A DNA stretch of 64,000 bases from Thermovirga lienii DSM 17291 (GCA_000233775.1 CP003096.1:62001-126000), one strand, 5' to 3'. Counted from the first letter of the stretch, positions 1 through 8,957 are shown. The notes: generated by a model from the letters alone, not told the origin. Numbers and translations are program-made.

Positions 1-124
1 GAGGTACCACTACCTCGCTGGGGAAAGGAAAGAAGGAGGACTCCAAGAACATGAGAGCCACTATGCCCGGGTATCCCATGTGTCCTATGGTGTCAACCAG
101 GAAATTGACCAGGTGTCCCAACAT
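1..124 (-). CDS. DedA family membrane protein, N-terminal part
   Basis: The first 41 residues of a leftward gene that runs off the left edge. The visible part contains [20 protein letters not shown], the very characteristic N-terminal signature of DedA/SNARE-associated proteins, inner-membrane proteins thought to act as lipid transporters and in membrane homeostasis. The ATG at 124 follows a GGTGATA ribosome site. It starts 8 bp after the upstream flavoprotein gene, so it is probably the last visible gene of the leftward serine dehydratase operon. The rest of the protein cannot be judged. Confidence 0.85.
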   Translation of the reverse strand, partial: MLGHLVNFLVDTIGHMGYPGIVALMFLESSFFPFPSEVVVP

Positions 125-132
125 GAACTTTA

Positions 133-609
133 TCACCTTTCGTAGCCGTTTTTGCGGCCTTTAACTGATTCTATTTCCACCTTTACTACACAAACGGCCC
201 CCAAGGCCTTTTCGGGGAAAGGCAAGGCCCTTCCGGCGTATTGTTTCACTATTATATCGAGGCCTTTCTTTTTTTCCTCTGGATCCTCCAGTATGGTTGC
301 CCTGCCGTAGCCTATGACGCTTCTATAATGTACGGTCCATTCACATGGGTCTTCATCCGAGATTATCTTGACGTCGCAGTCTATCTCGAAACACACGTGA
401 GGGTCATCCTTTATGCAGTCTATCTTTTTGCCTCCGCCGAAGCCATGAAAATATATGGCACCATCCTCGTAGCCGTAACACAGGGGCACCACATATGGGA
501 AGGGGCTGCCGTTGAAGGCCACCCTGCATATCTTCTCCCTTTTTAGGATCTTTTCTATTTCCTTGGGGTCCGTTATCTCCTTGTCCTTTCTCCTCATTGC
601 TCTATCCAT
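133..609 (-). CDS. PNPOx-like flavin-binding protein (NimA-like)
   Basis: A 158-residue protein of the pyridoxamine 5'-phosphate oxidase-like split-barrel family, to which the 5-nitroimidazole-resistance protein NimA also belongs. Visible family features are the N-terminal helix ([18 protein letters not shown]), the strand [19 protein letters not shown], the H-x-G-x-G-K-K stretch expected at the FMN phosphate, and FEIDCD. The open frame extends to a TTG at 624, but GGGAGG placed 7 bases before the ATG at 609 decides the start. It lies 20 bp after sdaAA and 8 bp before dedA. The substrate is unknown; members may bind FMN or haem. Confidence 0.82.
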   Translation of the reverse strand: MDRAMRRKDKEITDPKEIEKILKREKICRVAFNGSPFPYVVPLCYGYEDGAIYFHGFGGGKKIDCIKDDPHVCFEIDCDVKIISDEDPCEWTVHYRSVIGYGRATILEDPEEKKKGLDIIVKQYAGRALPFPEKALGAVCVVKVEIESVKGRKNGYER

Positions 610-629
610 CTTGAACCCTCCCAAGGCTG

Positions 630-1508
630 TTATTTTATATCAGGCGCCAGAGCTTTGAGTTTTTCTTCTATCTTTAGAGCCCTTGGAGTTGCTGCAATAC
701 CTCCCAGACTGGTCTCCCTGAGGGTTTCAGGAAGGGCCTTTCCTACCTTGTACATGGCGTCTATTACTTCGTCAGGCGGTATGGAGGACTCTATACCTGC
801 TGATGCCATGTCGGAGCATACGGCTGCCAGAGCGGTCAAGGTGCCATTTCGCTTTATGCATGGGACCTCCACGAGCCCTGCTACTGGGTCGCAGACCAGG
901 CCCAATATGGACTTGATGACCAGGGCTGCGCTTTGGGCCACCGCTTCGGCGGAGGCCTTCCTCATGTGGGTCAAGGCTCCGGCGGCCATGGCCGCTGCAG
1001 CTCCGCACTCAGCTTGACACCCTCCCTCAGCACCAGAGAGGGTTGCCCTTGATGCTATTATGGCTCCTATTCCTCCTGCCGTTATTAGCCCTTCGAGAAG
1101 GGTTTGTTGAGAGAACGAAAAGATCTCCTCTGCTGCAAACAGCACCCCCGGCAGGATGCCGCAACTTCCCGCGGTGGGAGCCGCAACTATCCTTCCCATG
1201 GATGCGTTGTGCGTTGCCACCGCCAAGGCTATCTGACAGGCTCTTGTGACGAATTTCCCCGAAAGCGGCTGATTTGCCCCCTCGTAAAAGTTCATCTTAT
1301 CGGAGATGTCCGAAACTATCTTGCCTGAAGGTTTCTTTTCCAGCGCTTCCTCCACGGACCTCCTCATCTCCTGTAACCTTAGGGCCATGTTCTCTTTGAT
1401 TACAGGAATTTTGTCGCCGTACTCCAGGCTCTGCCTCTCCACGAAGGCATCAGGAAAGGATATGGTCTTTGTCCTGGATATGGAAAGGATCTCCTCGAAA
1501 GAAAGCAT
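630..1508 (-). CDS. sdaAA: L-serine dehydratase, iron-sulfur dependent, alpha subunit
   Basis: Catalytic subunit of the two-subunit L-serine ammonia-lyase, converting L-serine to pyruvate and ammonia with a [4Fe-4S] cluster in the cytoplasm. Family motifs are clear: APTAGSCGILPG, then GAEGGCQAECG, then CDPVAGLVEVPC, whose two cysteines are 11 residues apart as in known cluster ligands. The full domain is present (292 residues). A GTG at 1517 would overlap the beta subunit stop, but the ATG at 1508 has GGAGAG at proper spacing and is preferred. It follows sdaAB by 5 bp, so the subunits are co-transcribed. It fits an amino-acid-fermenting lifestyle, which is inference. Confidence 0.95.
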   Translation of the reverse strand: MLSFEEILSISRTKTISFPDAFVERQSLEYGDKIPVIKENMALRLQEMRRSVEEALEKKPSGKIVSDISDKMNFYEGANQPLSGKFVTRACQIALAVATHNASMGRIVAAPTAGSCGILPGVLFAAEEIFSFSQQTLLEGLITAGGIGAIIASRATLSGAEGGCQAECGAAAAMAAGALTHMRKASAEAVAQSAALVIKSILGLVCDPVAGLVEVPCIKRNGTLTALAAVCSDMASAGIESSIPPDEVIDAMYKVGKALPETLRETSLGGIAATPRALKIEEKLKALAPDIK

Positions 1509-1513
1509 GGCCT

Positions 1514-2176
1514 TCACTCTCCAAGCTTCAAGGGTAACACCCTGAATATTTCGCTGTGGCAGCGAGAGATTGCGTCCATTATCTCCGTTTGGGGGTTTTC
1601 GTCAAGTTCCACTACCATCGCTGCGCCTTTGCCTCTGCCCTGCCTGTGGAGCGTCAAGGTTGCTATGTTCAAGCCCTTTGAGGCCAAAAGGCCAGTTATA
1701 GATGCTACAACTCCCGGAGTGTCCCTGTGGAAGGTAACTAAAGCAGGCAGTTCTCCGGAGAGTTCCAGCTTGAAGCCGTCTATCTCCAAGAGCCTCACGG
1801 CGCCTCCACCTATGGATGCTCCCACCACTTCCATGGAAGTGTCTTCGTCCTTGAAGAGAAACCTAGCGGAGTTAGGATGAGCTCCATCGGGGTGTTCTTC
1901 CTTGAAGGTCCAATGGATGCCCTTTTTCTTTGCTTCTTCCCTTGCGTTGGGAATCCTTGGATCATCGGGCAGAAAGCCCAAGAGTCCCGCCAGGATTGCA
2001 AGGTCAGTCCCGTGTCCCCACCAGGTGGCGGCGAAGCTTCCCCTCAAAAATATGGTGACTTCCCTTACAGGTCTGCCCCATATGAGAGCCGCCAACCTGC
2101 CCAACCTTGCCGCTCCCGCGGTGTGGCTGGATGAAGGGCCTATCATTACTGGACCTATAACATCCTCTAGTCGCAT
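1514..2176 (-). CDS. sdaAB: L-serine dehydratase, iron-sulfur dependent, beta subunit
   Basis: Beta subunit (220 residues) of the split Fe-S L-serine dehydratase. The N-terminal domain carries IGPSSSHTAGAARLG, the family signature. The C-terminal part (about residues 145-215, TFHRDTPGVVASITGLLASK) is an ACT domain, which in this family takes part in ligand sensing and subunit contacts. Its ATG lies inside the last codons of the upstream PAS gene (10 bp overlap), preceded by AAAAGGA, which suggests translational coupling. The alpha subunit follows 5 bp downstream. Confidence 0.95.
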   Translation of the reverse strand: MRLEDVIGPVMIGPSSSHTAGAARLGRLAALIWGRPVREVTIFLRGSFAATWWGHGTDLAILAGLLGFLPDDPRIPNAREEAKKKGIHWTFKEEHPDGAHPNSARFLFKDEDTSMEVVGASIGGGAVRLLEIDGFKLELSGELPALVTFHRDTPGVVASITGLLASKGLNIATLTLHRQGRGKGAAMVVELDENPQTEIMDAISRCHSEIFRVLPLKLGE

Positions 2177-3882
2177 TTTCCTTTTACGCCTCCCTGTGAG
2201 TGTATCCCCAGGTTATAAAGTGCCATTGCTATGTCCTGGGCGGTTTCCTGGAATATTATTTTTTCTTCCTCTGTGACCATGTATTCTTTGGGCAAGGCGA
2301 CGGTGATTAGGCCAAAAACGTGTCCCTGGTATTCCAGCCTGGTGGACATGGAGTATTTGTCCGGATATTCGTTCAATAATGGAATGTAGCTGCAGGGGAC
2401 CACTTCCTTTTCTATTATGACCCCAGGGTTCTCTAAAACTTTTCGGCAAGCTCTGTTGAGCTCCTTGCGGCACATCCTTTCGGATATGGGGGTGTCGCCA
2501 TCTATCATGGCTGCCTCGAAAATGGTGGCCAGGTAATTTTTGAACTCCAATATGGCTATCCAAACGTTAGGATATCCTTGGTTGACCACCAGGCTTACGC
2601 ATATGCTCTGAACAAGTCGTGTGGGGTCCTTTTCGCTGTTTATTAGGCGGTGAATGTCTCTTACGGATTTTAGCACCACGTTCAAGCGCTTTAACTGCTC
2701 TTGTGCCTCTTTTAGGTCCGTTACGTCCCTTCCGACGCTCTGGATCTCTATGAGCTTGCCGTTTTGGTCAAATATACCTCTGTTTCTCCACTGAACGAAC
2801 TGTCTTTTTCCTGAGGGCAGATCGTTATATACTTCGCTGGTTTTGACGGGGGTTTCAGGAGTCAGAAAGGTTAGAATCTCCCTTTTCAGCCGTTCTGCTG
2901 TCTCAGGGTCGTAATCATCGAATATGGAGCTTCCCAAAAGTTCTTCCTTTGACATTCCCTTGTATCGGCAGTAGGCATCGTTGACGAAGGTCAAAACCCC
3001 ATCTGTATTGAGGCGGACTATGAACTCGTCCTGGTCCTGAACCACTGCATGGTACCTTCTTTCGCTCTCCTTCAATGCCTCCTCGGCTTTGATCTGTTGA
3101 GATATGTCTCTATATATGACGTAGCACATCATGGTGTCTTGGTCCAGAATTAGGGGAACCTGAACCAGCTCCAGGTGGAGGATCTTCCCGTCCTTGTTCT
3201 GTCTTTTTACCTGCATGTGAATGTTTTCTCCCGACCAGAAGCGCTTATCTATCTCTCGGGCTTCGGCAATCAACCTTGCATCCTGGGTCACTATGTCGTA
3301 GCAGGCCCTTCCTATGACTTCCCCCTCGGGGTAACCGAAAAGTTTTAAGAAGGCTGGATTTGCTCTGGTTATCCTGCCTTTTGGATCGCATATCATTATG
3401 GCAAGGGGGGTTGCCTCGAACAGCTTTTCGAAAAATACCTTTTCCCTTCTGAAAGCATATTCGGCGTTTTTTCTCTCGGTTATGTCCCGGTAGATGGTGT
3501 AATCGTAGAGCGTTCCGTCTTCCAGCTCGAAGGGCACCTGCAGGAGCTCCACTGGTATGGCTGTTCCGTCCCTTCTTAGGCGTATAGTTTCTAAGCATAC
3601 TTTTTCTTTGGAGCCCCACATGAGTTCATCTACAGCCACTGCCTCTCTCATGAGGTCGGGCGTAGGGGCCACCACGTCGTTTCCGTTTTTACCTATCACT
3701 TCCTCCTCGGAGTATCCGAAAAGTTCACAGAAGGTGCGATTGGCCCTTATGATCCTTTCTTCCCTGTCGCAGATTATTATGGCCTCGGGGGAGTGATCGA
3801 AGAGGTTCTCGAAAAAGGACCCGCCGAGTACAGGGCCCGTGAAATCTTTTTTTTCGTGCTTTTTGCTGAAGAGCCTGGCCAT
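2167..3882 (-). CDS. Triple-PAS plus GAF sensor protein without an output domain
   Basis: A 571-residue cytoplasmic sensor with no signal peptide and no membrane segment. Three PAS/PAC units occupy about residues 25-140, 145-265 and 270-395. They show repeated motifs such as IICDREERIIRANRTF and IMICDPKGRITRANPAF, with PAC ends YTIYRDITERK, YVIYRDISQQ and SVGRDVTD. A GAF-like domain fills about 400-560. No kinase, GGDEF, HD-GYP or DNA-binding domain is visible, so it may signal by protein contact. The ATG at 3882 has GGGGGA 9 bases upstream. The stop overlaps the start of sdaAB by 10 bp, so it is translated with the serine dehydratase genes. A link to serine sensing is only suggested by that position. 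Confidence 0.85.
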   Translation of the reverse strand: MARLFSKKHEKKDFTGPVLGGSFFENLFDHSPEAIIICDREERIIRANRTFCELFGYSEEEVIGKNGNDVVAPTPDLMREAVAVDELMWGSKEKVCLETIRLRRDGTAIPVELLQVPFELEDGTLYDYTIYRDITERKNAEYAFRREKVFFEKLFEATPLAIMICDPKGRITRANPAFLKLFGYPEGEVIGRACYDIVTQDARLIAEAREIDKRFWSGENIHMQVKRQNKDGKILHLELVQVPLILDQDTMMCYVIYRDISQQIKAEEALKESERRYHAVVQDQDEFIVRLNTDGVLTFVNDAYCRYKGMSKEELLGSSIFDDYDPETAERLKREILTFLTPETPVKTSEVYNDLPSGKRQFVQWRNRGIFDQNGKLIEIQSVGRDVTDLKEAQEQLKRLNVVLKSVRDIHRLINSEKDPTRLVQSICVSLVVNQGYPNVWIAILEFKNYLATIFEAAMIDGDTPISERMCRKELNRACRKVLENPGVIIEKEVVPCSYIPLLNEYPDKYSMSTRLEYQGHVFGLITVALPKEYMVTEEEKIIFQETAQDIAMALYNLGIHSQGGVKGKCD

Positions 3883-3955
3883 TGAGGGACTTCCCCCTTT
3901 TACCTGTTTGTCTTGTGATGTTATTTTAGCATGGCTTCAGACAGAAAGGGCACCT

Positions 3956-4432
3956 TCATGGAGATGGTGATTTAACGGCAACAGGCATGTACACCCTTTG
4001 CGGAGGGGGCGAGGTTTCTCCGTATATCCTGGTTAAGCTTTTATCCTCGAAGATTCCTGCCTCGCTAGCCATGGAGGCAAGTTTCTTCCTTAGACCAAAG
4101 CTTTCGGATGGGAGGTTTGCCACCACAAGGCATGGAGTCTGATCTGATGAATCAAAGCCGTACCAAAGGTTTTCGTCCCCTGACTCAGGCGCCTTTCGGT
4201 CCAGGTACTTGGAGCAGAAGGCCTCGCTCACCGGTCCAATAGGCCACTTCTTTCCCTCCTCGTGGTAATACATGAGGGCGGCAGATTTCAATGTGCGCAT
4301 GTCGGAGATTATCCTCGTTGCCATGGCCTTATCCCTTCCCGAAAGGGTGGTCAAGAGGAGCATTCCCGAAAGTACCCCAATGATTATGAAGACCACAAGC
4401 AGTTCTACTAAGGTAAATCCTCTTTTTTTCAT
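3956..4432 (-). CDS. Type IV pilin-like protein with prepilin methylation motif
   Basis: A 158-residue protein starting MKKRGFTLVELLVVFIIIG, the class III signal of type IV pilins and type II secretion pseudopilins. Prepilin peptidase would cut after the glycine and methylate the phenylalanine, with E5 of the mature protein at the assembly position. One membrane helix follows, then a soluble domain with no recognised family. AGGAG sits 7 bases before the ATG. No assembly ATPase, peptidase or other pilin gene is nearby, so its machinery must be encoded elsewhere. It is 73 bp upstream of the PAS gene on the same strand and may be the first gene of that operon. Confidence 0.8.
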   Translation of the reverse strand: MKKRGFTLVELLVVFIIIGVLSGMLLLTTLSGRDKAMATRIISDMRTLKSAALMYYHEEGKKWPIGPVSEAFCSKYLDRKAPESGDENLWYGFDSSDQTPCLVVANLPSESFGLRKKLASMASEAGIFEDKSLTRIYGETSPPPQRVYMPVAVKSPSP

Positions 4433-4513
4433 GTGCGTCTCCTATTTTCAAGCCCTACCAACCAAAAGCAGTGGGCTTTGTTGCTTTGTTTTGTGTATTA
4501 ATATACCATAATA

Positions 4514-4542
4514 TATATAAAAGAAATATATTTCATTTGCAA
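4514..4542 (-). promoter_or_regulatory. Probable vegetative promoter of the leftward pilin operon
   Basis: On the minus strand TTGCAA (4542-4537) and TATATA (4519-4514) are separated by 17 bases in an AT-rich divergent gap, about 80 bp before the pilin ATG. The match is good but AT-rich DNA gives chance hits. Confidence 0.4.
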
Positions 4543-4570
4543 ATAAAAGTTGCTGGGGGAGATTCACGAA

Positions 4571-5770
4571 TTGACCAATTCTGGCATGGTTTACGTTTTG
4601 ATATTTGTGTTCATAGCGGGTTTTTTGCTGGGAGTAATAGTGTCTTCTTTCATGAGGTTCTTTCATGGCAGGGCGGCACGGGAGCTGGCAGAAAACCAGA
4701 TGGAGATGGCCATGTCCCGTCTGAAGGAGGCTTTCGGTGAGCTTTCCGTTCAGGCTCTGAGCCGTTCCACTGATGAGTTTTTGAAGCTCGCTCGCTCGAG
4801 GTTTGAAGCAGAAAGACAGGCGACCTCACAGGAGCTTGAGGGTAAAAAGGCCCTTATAGATCAGAAACTGGAAGAGATGGCATCAAAGCTGGAGAACGTG
4901 TCCAGGCTTATAAAGGAACTTGAAAAGGATAGGGAGAAGAAATTTGGGGAGCTTGCAGGAAAGCTTTCCGAGTTCAGCATCCAGACGGCGGAGTTGGCCC
5001 GAACCGCTGGAAACCTAAAGGAAGTTTTGGCAAGCTCCAAGGCGAGAGGGCAGTGGGGGGAGAGGATGGCCGAGGACATATTGCAGGCTGTAGGGCTAGT
5101 CGAAGGTATAAATTACAAGAAACAGAGCCAGACGGCCAATGGCACGAGGCCAGATTTTACTTTTTTTCTTCCCCGGGGACTGGTCCTCAACATGGACGTC
5201 AAATTTCCTTTCGACAACTATGTAAGATATATGGAGTCCCCTTCGGAGCAGGAGAAGGAGTCCTTCGCCAAGGCCTTCATAAGGGACGTCAGAAACAGGA
5301 TAAAGGAAGTGGCTTCCAGGGAGTACATAGATCCAGAGCAGGGGACTGTGGATTATGCGTTGCTTTTCATCCCTAACGAGCAGGTTTTTTCCTTTATCCA
5401 AGAAAAGGAACCTGGGCTTTTGGATGAGGCTCTTTCGAGGAAAGTAATATTCTGCTCCCCTACGACCCTCTTTGCCGTTTTGGCCGTGGTGAGACAGGCC
5501 GTGGAAAACTTTGCCTTACAGCAGGCATCCAAGGAGATTCTGGCCCTTTTCGGCAGGTTCAAAGCCGAGTGGGAAAAGTTCCTTGATAGGATGGATAAAT
5601 TGGGCAAGAGGATCAAATCCCTTCAGGACGAGTACGACTCCCTGGTCAATTCAAGGCGCAAAGGTTTGGAACGAGTGCTTGATAAAATAGACCAAGAGAG
5701 AGCAATGCAGGCTTTGGTGAAGGAAGGAGCAAACAAAAGTCTAGAGGAAGAGGAAGGAGCCGAGGCATGA
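4571..5770 (+). CDS. rmuC: RmuC family DNA recombination-associated protein
   Basis: A 399-residue RmuC-family protein, a predicted nuclease-fold protein that in E. coli limits rearrangement of inverted repeats. It has an N-terminal membrane anchor (VYVLIFVFIAGFLLGVIVS), a long coiled coil over about residues 35-140, then the conserved domain with SKARGQWGERMAEDIL, NGTRPDFTFFLP, LNMDVKFPFDNYVRY and YALLFIPNEQVFSFI. The TTG at 4571 has GGGGGAG 9 bases upstream. The ATG at 4586 has no such site and an upstream TTG at 4550 is less likely. The stop overlaps the next gene by 4 bp (ATGA), so the two are coupled. Confidence 0.9.
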   Translation: MTNSGMVYVLIFVFIAGFLLGVIVSSFMRFFHGRAARELAENQMEMAMSRLKEAFGELSVQALSRSTDEFLKLARSRFEAERQATSQELEGKKALIDQKLEEMASKLENVSRLIKELEKDREKKFGELAGKLSEFSIQTAELARTAGNLKEVLASSKARGQWGERMAEDILQAVGLVEGINYKKQSQTANGTRPDFTFFLPRGLVLNMDVKFPFDNYVRYMESPSEQEKESFAKAFIRDVRNRIKEVASREYIDPEQGTVDYALLFIPNEQVFSFIQEKEPGLLDEALSRKVIFCSPTTLFAVLAVVRQAVENFALQQASKEILALFGRFKAEWEKFLDRMDKLGKRIKSLQDEYDSLVNSRRKGLERVLDKIDQERAMQALVKEGANKSLEEEEGAEA

Positions 5771-7674
5771 AGAAAAGATGTTTGTGGATATGTCTTTTGT
5801 GTTTGTTTGCGTGTTTTTTCCTTCCTGTCAGGTCCAGTGCCGAAGAATTGATAAGGGTCGGGGTATATGAGTATTACCCCCTTATCTTTACTGAAGATGA
5901 CAAGGTCAAAGGACTGTACGCCGATGTCCTGGAGCATATAGCCAAAAAGGAAGGTTACACTTTGCAATACGTCAAAGGAACCTTCGATGAGGGATTGAAG
6001 CGCCTCGAAAGAGGAGAAATAGATGTTATGACGGCCATTGTTTTCTCTCCTGAGAGGGAAAGACTTTACGATTTCAGCACGGAGGCGGTGTTCACCGATT
6101 GGGGGGTGCTTTACAAGCGAAAGGGCCTGAACGTAGATTCCATATTGGACGTTGAAGATTTGACGGTTGCGGTGGAAAAAAGCGACATATACGGTGAATA
6201 TTTTAAAAAACTCCTAGGGGATTTTGGCATCAGGTGCAGGTTCATGGAGGTACCTTCAGGGGAAGAGGTATTCGAAGCCATATTGAGGGGGCAAGCGGCC
6301 TGTGGGGTCGTCAGTAGAATATTTGGGTATTTCAATGAGCATAAATACCCGGTGGTGGCCACCAACGTCATATTCCACCCCTCAGAGTGGCGTTTTGCCT
6401 TTCCAAAGGGTAGGCAGAACGTTCTCAAGCAGGTCATAGATTTCAATTTGAAGCAGATGAAAAACGACCCCAACTCGGTGCTACAGGCTTCCATTAGAAA
6501 ATGGCTGGAACTTAATGGGGTCATTGGCTCCTACCCTGATTGGTTAGTTGCTGGGATCATCATATTGGCGATGGCTTTGGTGCTGAGCCTTATGGGCGGC
6601 TATGGTGCCTTTAAGAAAAGCATAAGCCAGGGCAAGGAGCTTTTGTCCAGCAAGAAGGAGATCCTGAGGGAGAAGGCCTTCTTTGAGGGGCTTTTCGACT
6701 CCATTCCAGATGCAGTAGCTCTTCAGGATCCCACCACTATGAGGATACAGCGGGTCAATAGTTCCTTCGCCAAGGTCTTTGGTTATTCCAGGGAGGAAGC
6801 AGAGGGTAGGACTTTGAGGGAGCTGGTGGTGCCCGAGGACCGCATGCATGAGGCAGAACATCACATCAAATCGGCTTTAGAGGGTAAAAGCATAGAGCGC
6901 GTCACGGTAAGGAGGAAAAAGAGTGGAGAGATCTTCCACGTTCTGTTCAATCAAGTCCCGCTCTTTTCCGATGGAAAGATGGAGGCGATACTCAATTCTT
7001 ACACAGACGTGGAGGCCTTGGCGGAGATTGCCCGCAAATACAAAACGGCAAGGGATCTTGCCAAGGAGGAGCTGGAACGGGTTGAGAAGCTTTGGGAAGA
7101 CACCATTGGAATTTTAGCTCAGACGGTGGAGATGAGGGACCCCTATACTTATGATCACCAAAGAAGGGTGTCCTTTCTTTCAGAGGCCTTAGCCAGGAAA
7201 TTGGGTCTTTCAGAAGAGCGCATAAGGCTTGTCAAACTTGCAGGGTTGGTGCACGACATAGGGAAGGTGGCAGTGCCGGCGGAGATCTTGAACAAGCCCG
7301 GCAGGTTGAGCGACGTGGAGATGGAGATTGTCCGCACCCATCCCCAGAAAGGGTATGAGCTATTGCGCAAGCTTACCCACAGGCCAGTTCTTGCGGAAAT
7401 AGTCTATGCTCACCACGAGAGATTGGACGGTTCAGGCTACCCCAGAGGGCTTTCGGGCAAGGATATCCCCATTGAGGCCCGAATATTGGCCGTCGCGGAC
7501 GTAGTGGAGGCCATGGTCTCCCATAGACCTTTCAGGTCGGCTTTGACTCTTGAGGAGGCGTTGGAGGAGATCAAAGCAGGAAAGGGAATTTTGTACGACC
7601 ACAAGGTAGTGGAAGCCTGTGTGGAGCTTTTCGAACGGGAAAGTTTTTCCTTTGAGGATGCCCCATTGTCTTGA
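5767..7674 (+). CDS. Membrane receptor: periplasmic binding domain, PAS and HD-GYP
   Basis: A 635-residue signalling protein. A signal peptide (ending near VRSSAEE) precedes a family-3 periplasmic solute-binding domain (about 25-255; IRVGVYEYYPLIFTEDDKVK). One membrane helix follows (WLVAGIIILAMALVLSL, about 257-280), then a short coil, a PAS domain (about 300-420) and a C-terminal HD-GYP domain (about 440-620). The HD-GYP domain is canonical: LVHDIGKVAVP, then HHERLDGSGYP. It should therefore be an active c-di-GMP phosphodiesterase controlled by a small periplasmic ligand such as an amino acid. The ATG overlaps the rmuC stop by 4 bp. The ligand is not evident from sequence. Confidence 0.88.
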   Translation: MKKRCLWICLLCLFACFFLPVRSSAEELIRVGVYEYYPLIFTEDDKVKGLYADVLEHIAKKEGYTLQYVKGTFDEGLKRLERGEIDVMTAIVFSPERERLYDFSTEAVFTDWGVLYKRKGLNVDSILDVEDLTVAVEKSDIYGEYFKKLLGDFGIRCRFMEVPSGEEVFEAILRGQAACGVVSRIFGYFNEHKYPVVATNVIFHPSEWRFAFPKGRQNVLKQVIDFNLKQMKNDPNSVLQASIRKWLELNGVIGSYPDWLVAGIIILAMALVLSLMGGYGAFKKSISQGKELLSSKKEILREKAFFEGLFDSIPDAVALQDPTTMRIQRVNSSFAKVFGYSREEAEGRTLRELVVPEDRMHEAEHHIKSALEGKSIERVTVRRKKSGEIFHVLFNQVPLFSDGKMEAILNSYTDVEALAEIARKYKTARDLAKEELERVEKLWEDTIGILAQTVEMRDPYTYDHQRRVSFLSEALARKLGLSEERIRLVKLAGLVHDIGKVAVPAEILNKPGRLSDVEMEIVRTHPQKGYELLRKLTHRPVLAEIVYAHHERLDGSGYPRGLSGKDIPIEARILAVADVVEAMVSHRPFRSALTLEEALEEIKAGKGILYDHKVVEACVELFERESFSFEDAPLS

Positions 7675-7685
7675 TAGATTAGTGT

Positions 7686-7740
7686 TATAATTAGAGAAAG
7701 TAAAGGAGGCTGATTCCCCGTCCCTTTTCATTGGGGAATT
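7686..7740 (+). promoter_or_regulatory. Candidate promoter and leader hairpin before the baeRF gene
   Basis: A perfect TATAAT at 7686-7691 lies just after the previous stop; no good -35 is seen. The leader then forms a 7-bp perfect hairpin, ATTCCCC (7713-7719) with GGGGAAT (7733-7739), ending about 30 bases before the ribosome site. No T run follows, so it is not a simple terminator and may act on mRNA stability or translation. Confidence 0.4.
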
Positions 7741-7783
7741 GCCTCAAAGAGCAGAACAGCAAAGGAAAGGGAGGCGAAAAGTC

Positions 7784-8917
7784 ATGAGGTTGTTGACCCG
7801 AAGCGAGCTGATAGCGTTATCGGAACACCAGAAGGCCCCCAGCGTTTCCATCTACATGCCCACGCCCCTTCCCGCAGAGCCCCGAAAGAGCCAGATAGCT
7901 TTCAAGAGTGTCCTTGGGGAAGTGCAGGACGAACTTTTGGGTCGGGGACTCAAGGAGCAGGAAGTGGAGGATCTTTTGGAACCTGCTAAGAAACTGCTTT
8001 CGAACTCCATGTTCTGGGAAAACCAAAGCAAGGCCCTTGCAGTGTTTTTGTCCGAGGGGTACGAGAGGATCTACAGGATACCCTTGGAGGTCCCCAAGCT
8101 TGCGGTGGTTTCCCGGGGATTTCACATAAAGCCCCTTTTGCCTCTTGTAGGCGGTGGGGATGACTTTTACGTTCTGTGCCTCAGCAAGAAGAAAATAAGA
8201 TTGATCCAGTGCACCAAAGAGGACTTCAGAAACGTCGACTTGGAGAACGTTCCCCAGAGCATATCCGAGGCCCTTCAGTACGAGCCCCTGGAGAAACAGG
8301 GTCAGATCGGCTCAGCCCCGGGCCGGCAGGGACTCTTTCATGGCCACGGTGCAGGAGACGAGGACTTCAAGGAAAACCTCAAAACCTTCTTGCGAATGGT
8401 GGACAAGGGAATACGGGAGCTTCTAAAGGACGAGACGGCGCCTCTGGTTCCAGCAGGAGTTGCCTACGTGGTCTCCCTGTACAAGGAGGTTGCGTCCTAC
8501 CCCCACGTGACCGAGGAGTTCGTGGAGGGAAGCCCGGACAATTTGACGGCTGAGGAGCTCTTCCAGAGGGCAAAGGCCATAGTGGAACCTATCTTCAAGA
8601 AAGAGGAAATGGAGGCAAAGGAGAAGTTTGAAGCCCTTTTGGGGACAGGCAAGGCCTCTTCCATGCTCGAGGAAGTACTGCCGGCGGCCTTTTCAGGCAG
8701 GGTGGAGGTACTCTTTGTGCCTTTGGGGGTCCAGGTGTGGGGCAAATGGAAAAAAGCCACACACGAAATGGAGCTTACCTCCAGGGAGGATCCTGAGGCA
8801 AGGGATCTTTTGGACCTTGCAGCGGTGGAGACCTTGAGGAGCAGGGGCAAGGTGTACGTGGTAAGTCCCGAGGAGGTGCCAGGAGGCAAGGATGTGGCGG
8901 CCATCTTCAGGTATTGA
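7784..8917 (+). CDS. baeRF family (bacterial eRF1-like) protein
   Basis: A 377-residue soluble protein resembling the bacterial archaeo-eukaryotic release factor (baeRF) families: an N-terminal region starting MRLLTRSELIALSEHQKAPS with SVSIYMPT, a middle domain (GDDFYVLCLSKKKIRLIQC) and an L7Ae-like C-terminal domain (GRVEVLFVPLGVQVWGKW). Such proteins are predicted to act at ribosomes; none is well characterised. A glycine- and histidine-rich loop (GLFHGHGAGDED, about residues 186-197) is typical of the group. The ATG at 7784 has GGGAGG 8-9 bases upstream, so the open frame's TTG at 7739 is not used. It stands alone as a transcription unit and ends at a clear terminator. Confidence 0.75.
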   Translation: MRLLTRSELIALSEHQKAPSVSIYMPTPLPAEPRKSQIAFKSVLGEVQDELLGRGLKEQEVEDLLEPAKKLLSNSMFWENQSKALAVFLSEGYERIYRIPLEVPKLAVVSRGFHIKPLLPLVGGGDDFYVLCLSKKKIRLIQCTKEDFRNVDLENVPQSISEALQYEPLEKQGQIGSAPGRQGLFHGHGAGDEDFKENLKTFLRMVDKGIRELLKDETAPLVPAGVAYVVSLYKEVASYPHVTEEFVEGSPDNLTAEELFQRAKAIVEPIFKKEEMEAKEKFEALLGTGKASSMLEEVLPAAFSGRVEVLFVPLGVQVWGKWKKATHEMELTSREDPEARDLLDLAAVETLRSRGKVYVVSPEEVPGGKDVAAIFRY

Positions 8918-8957
8918 TCCAAGGATTGGCATGGATGAATAGATAGAACCAATGTTG

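Noticed and set aside
4491-4550. AT-rich tract as replication origin or phage site
   Set aside because: Only simple TA-rich promoter-like DNA; no repeated boxes such as DnaA sites.
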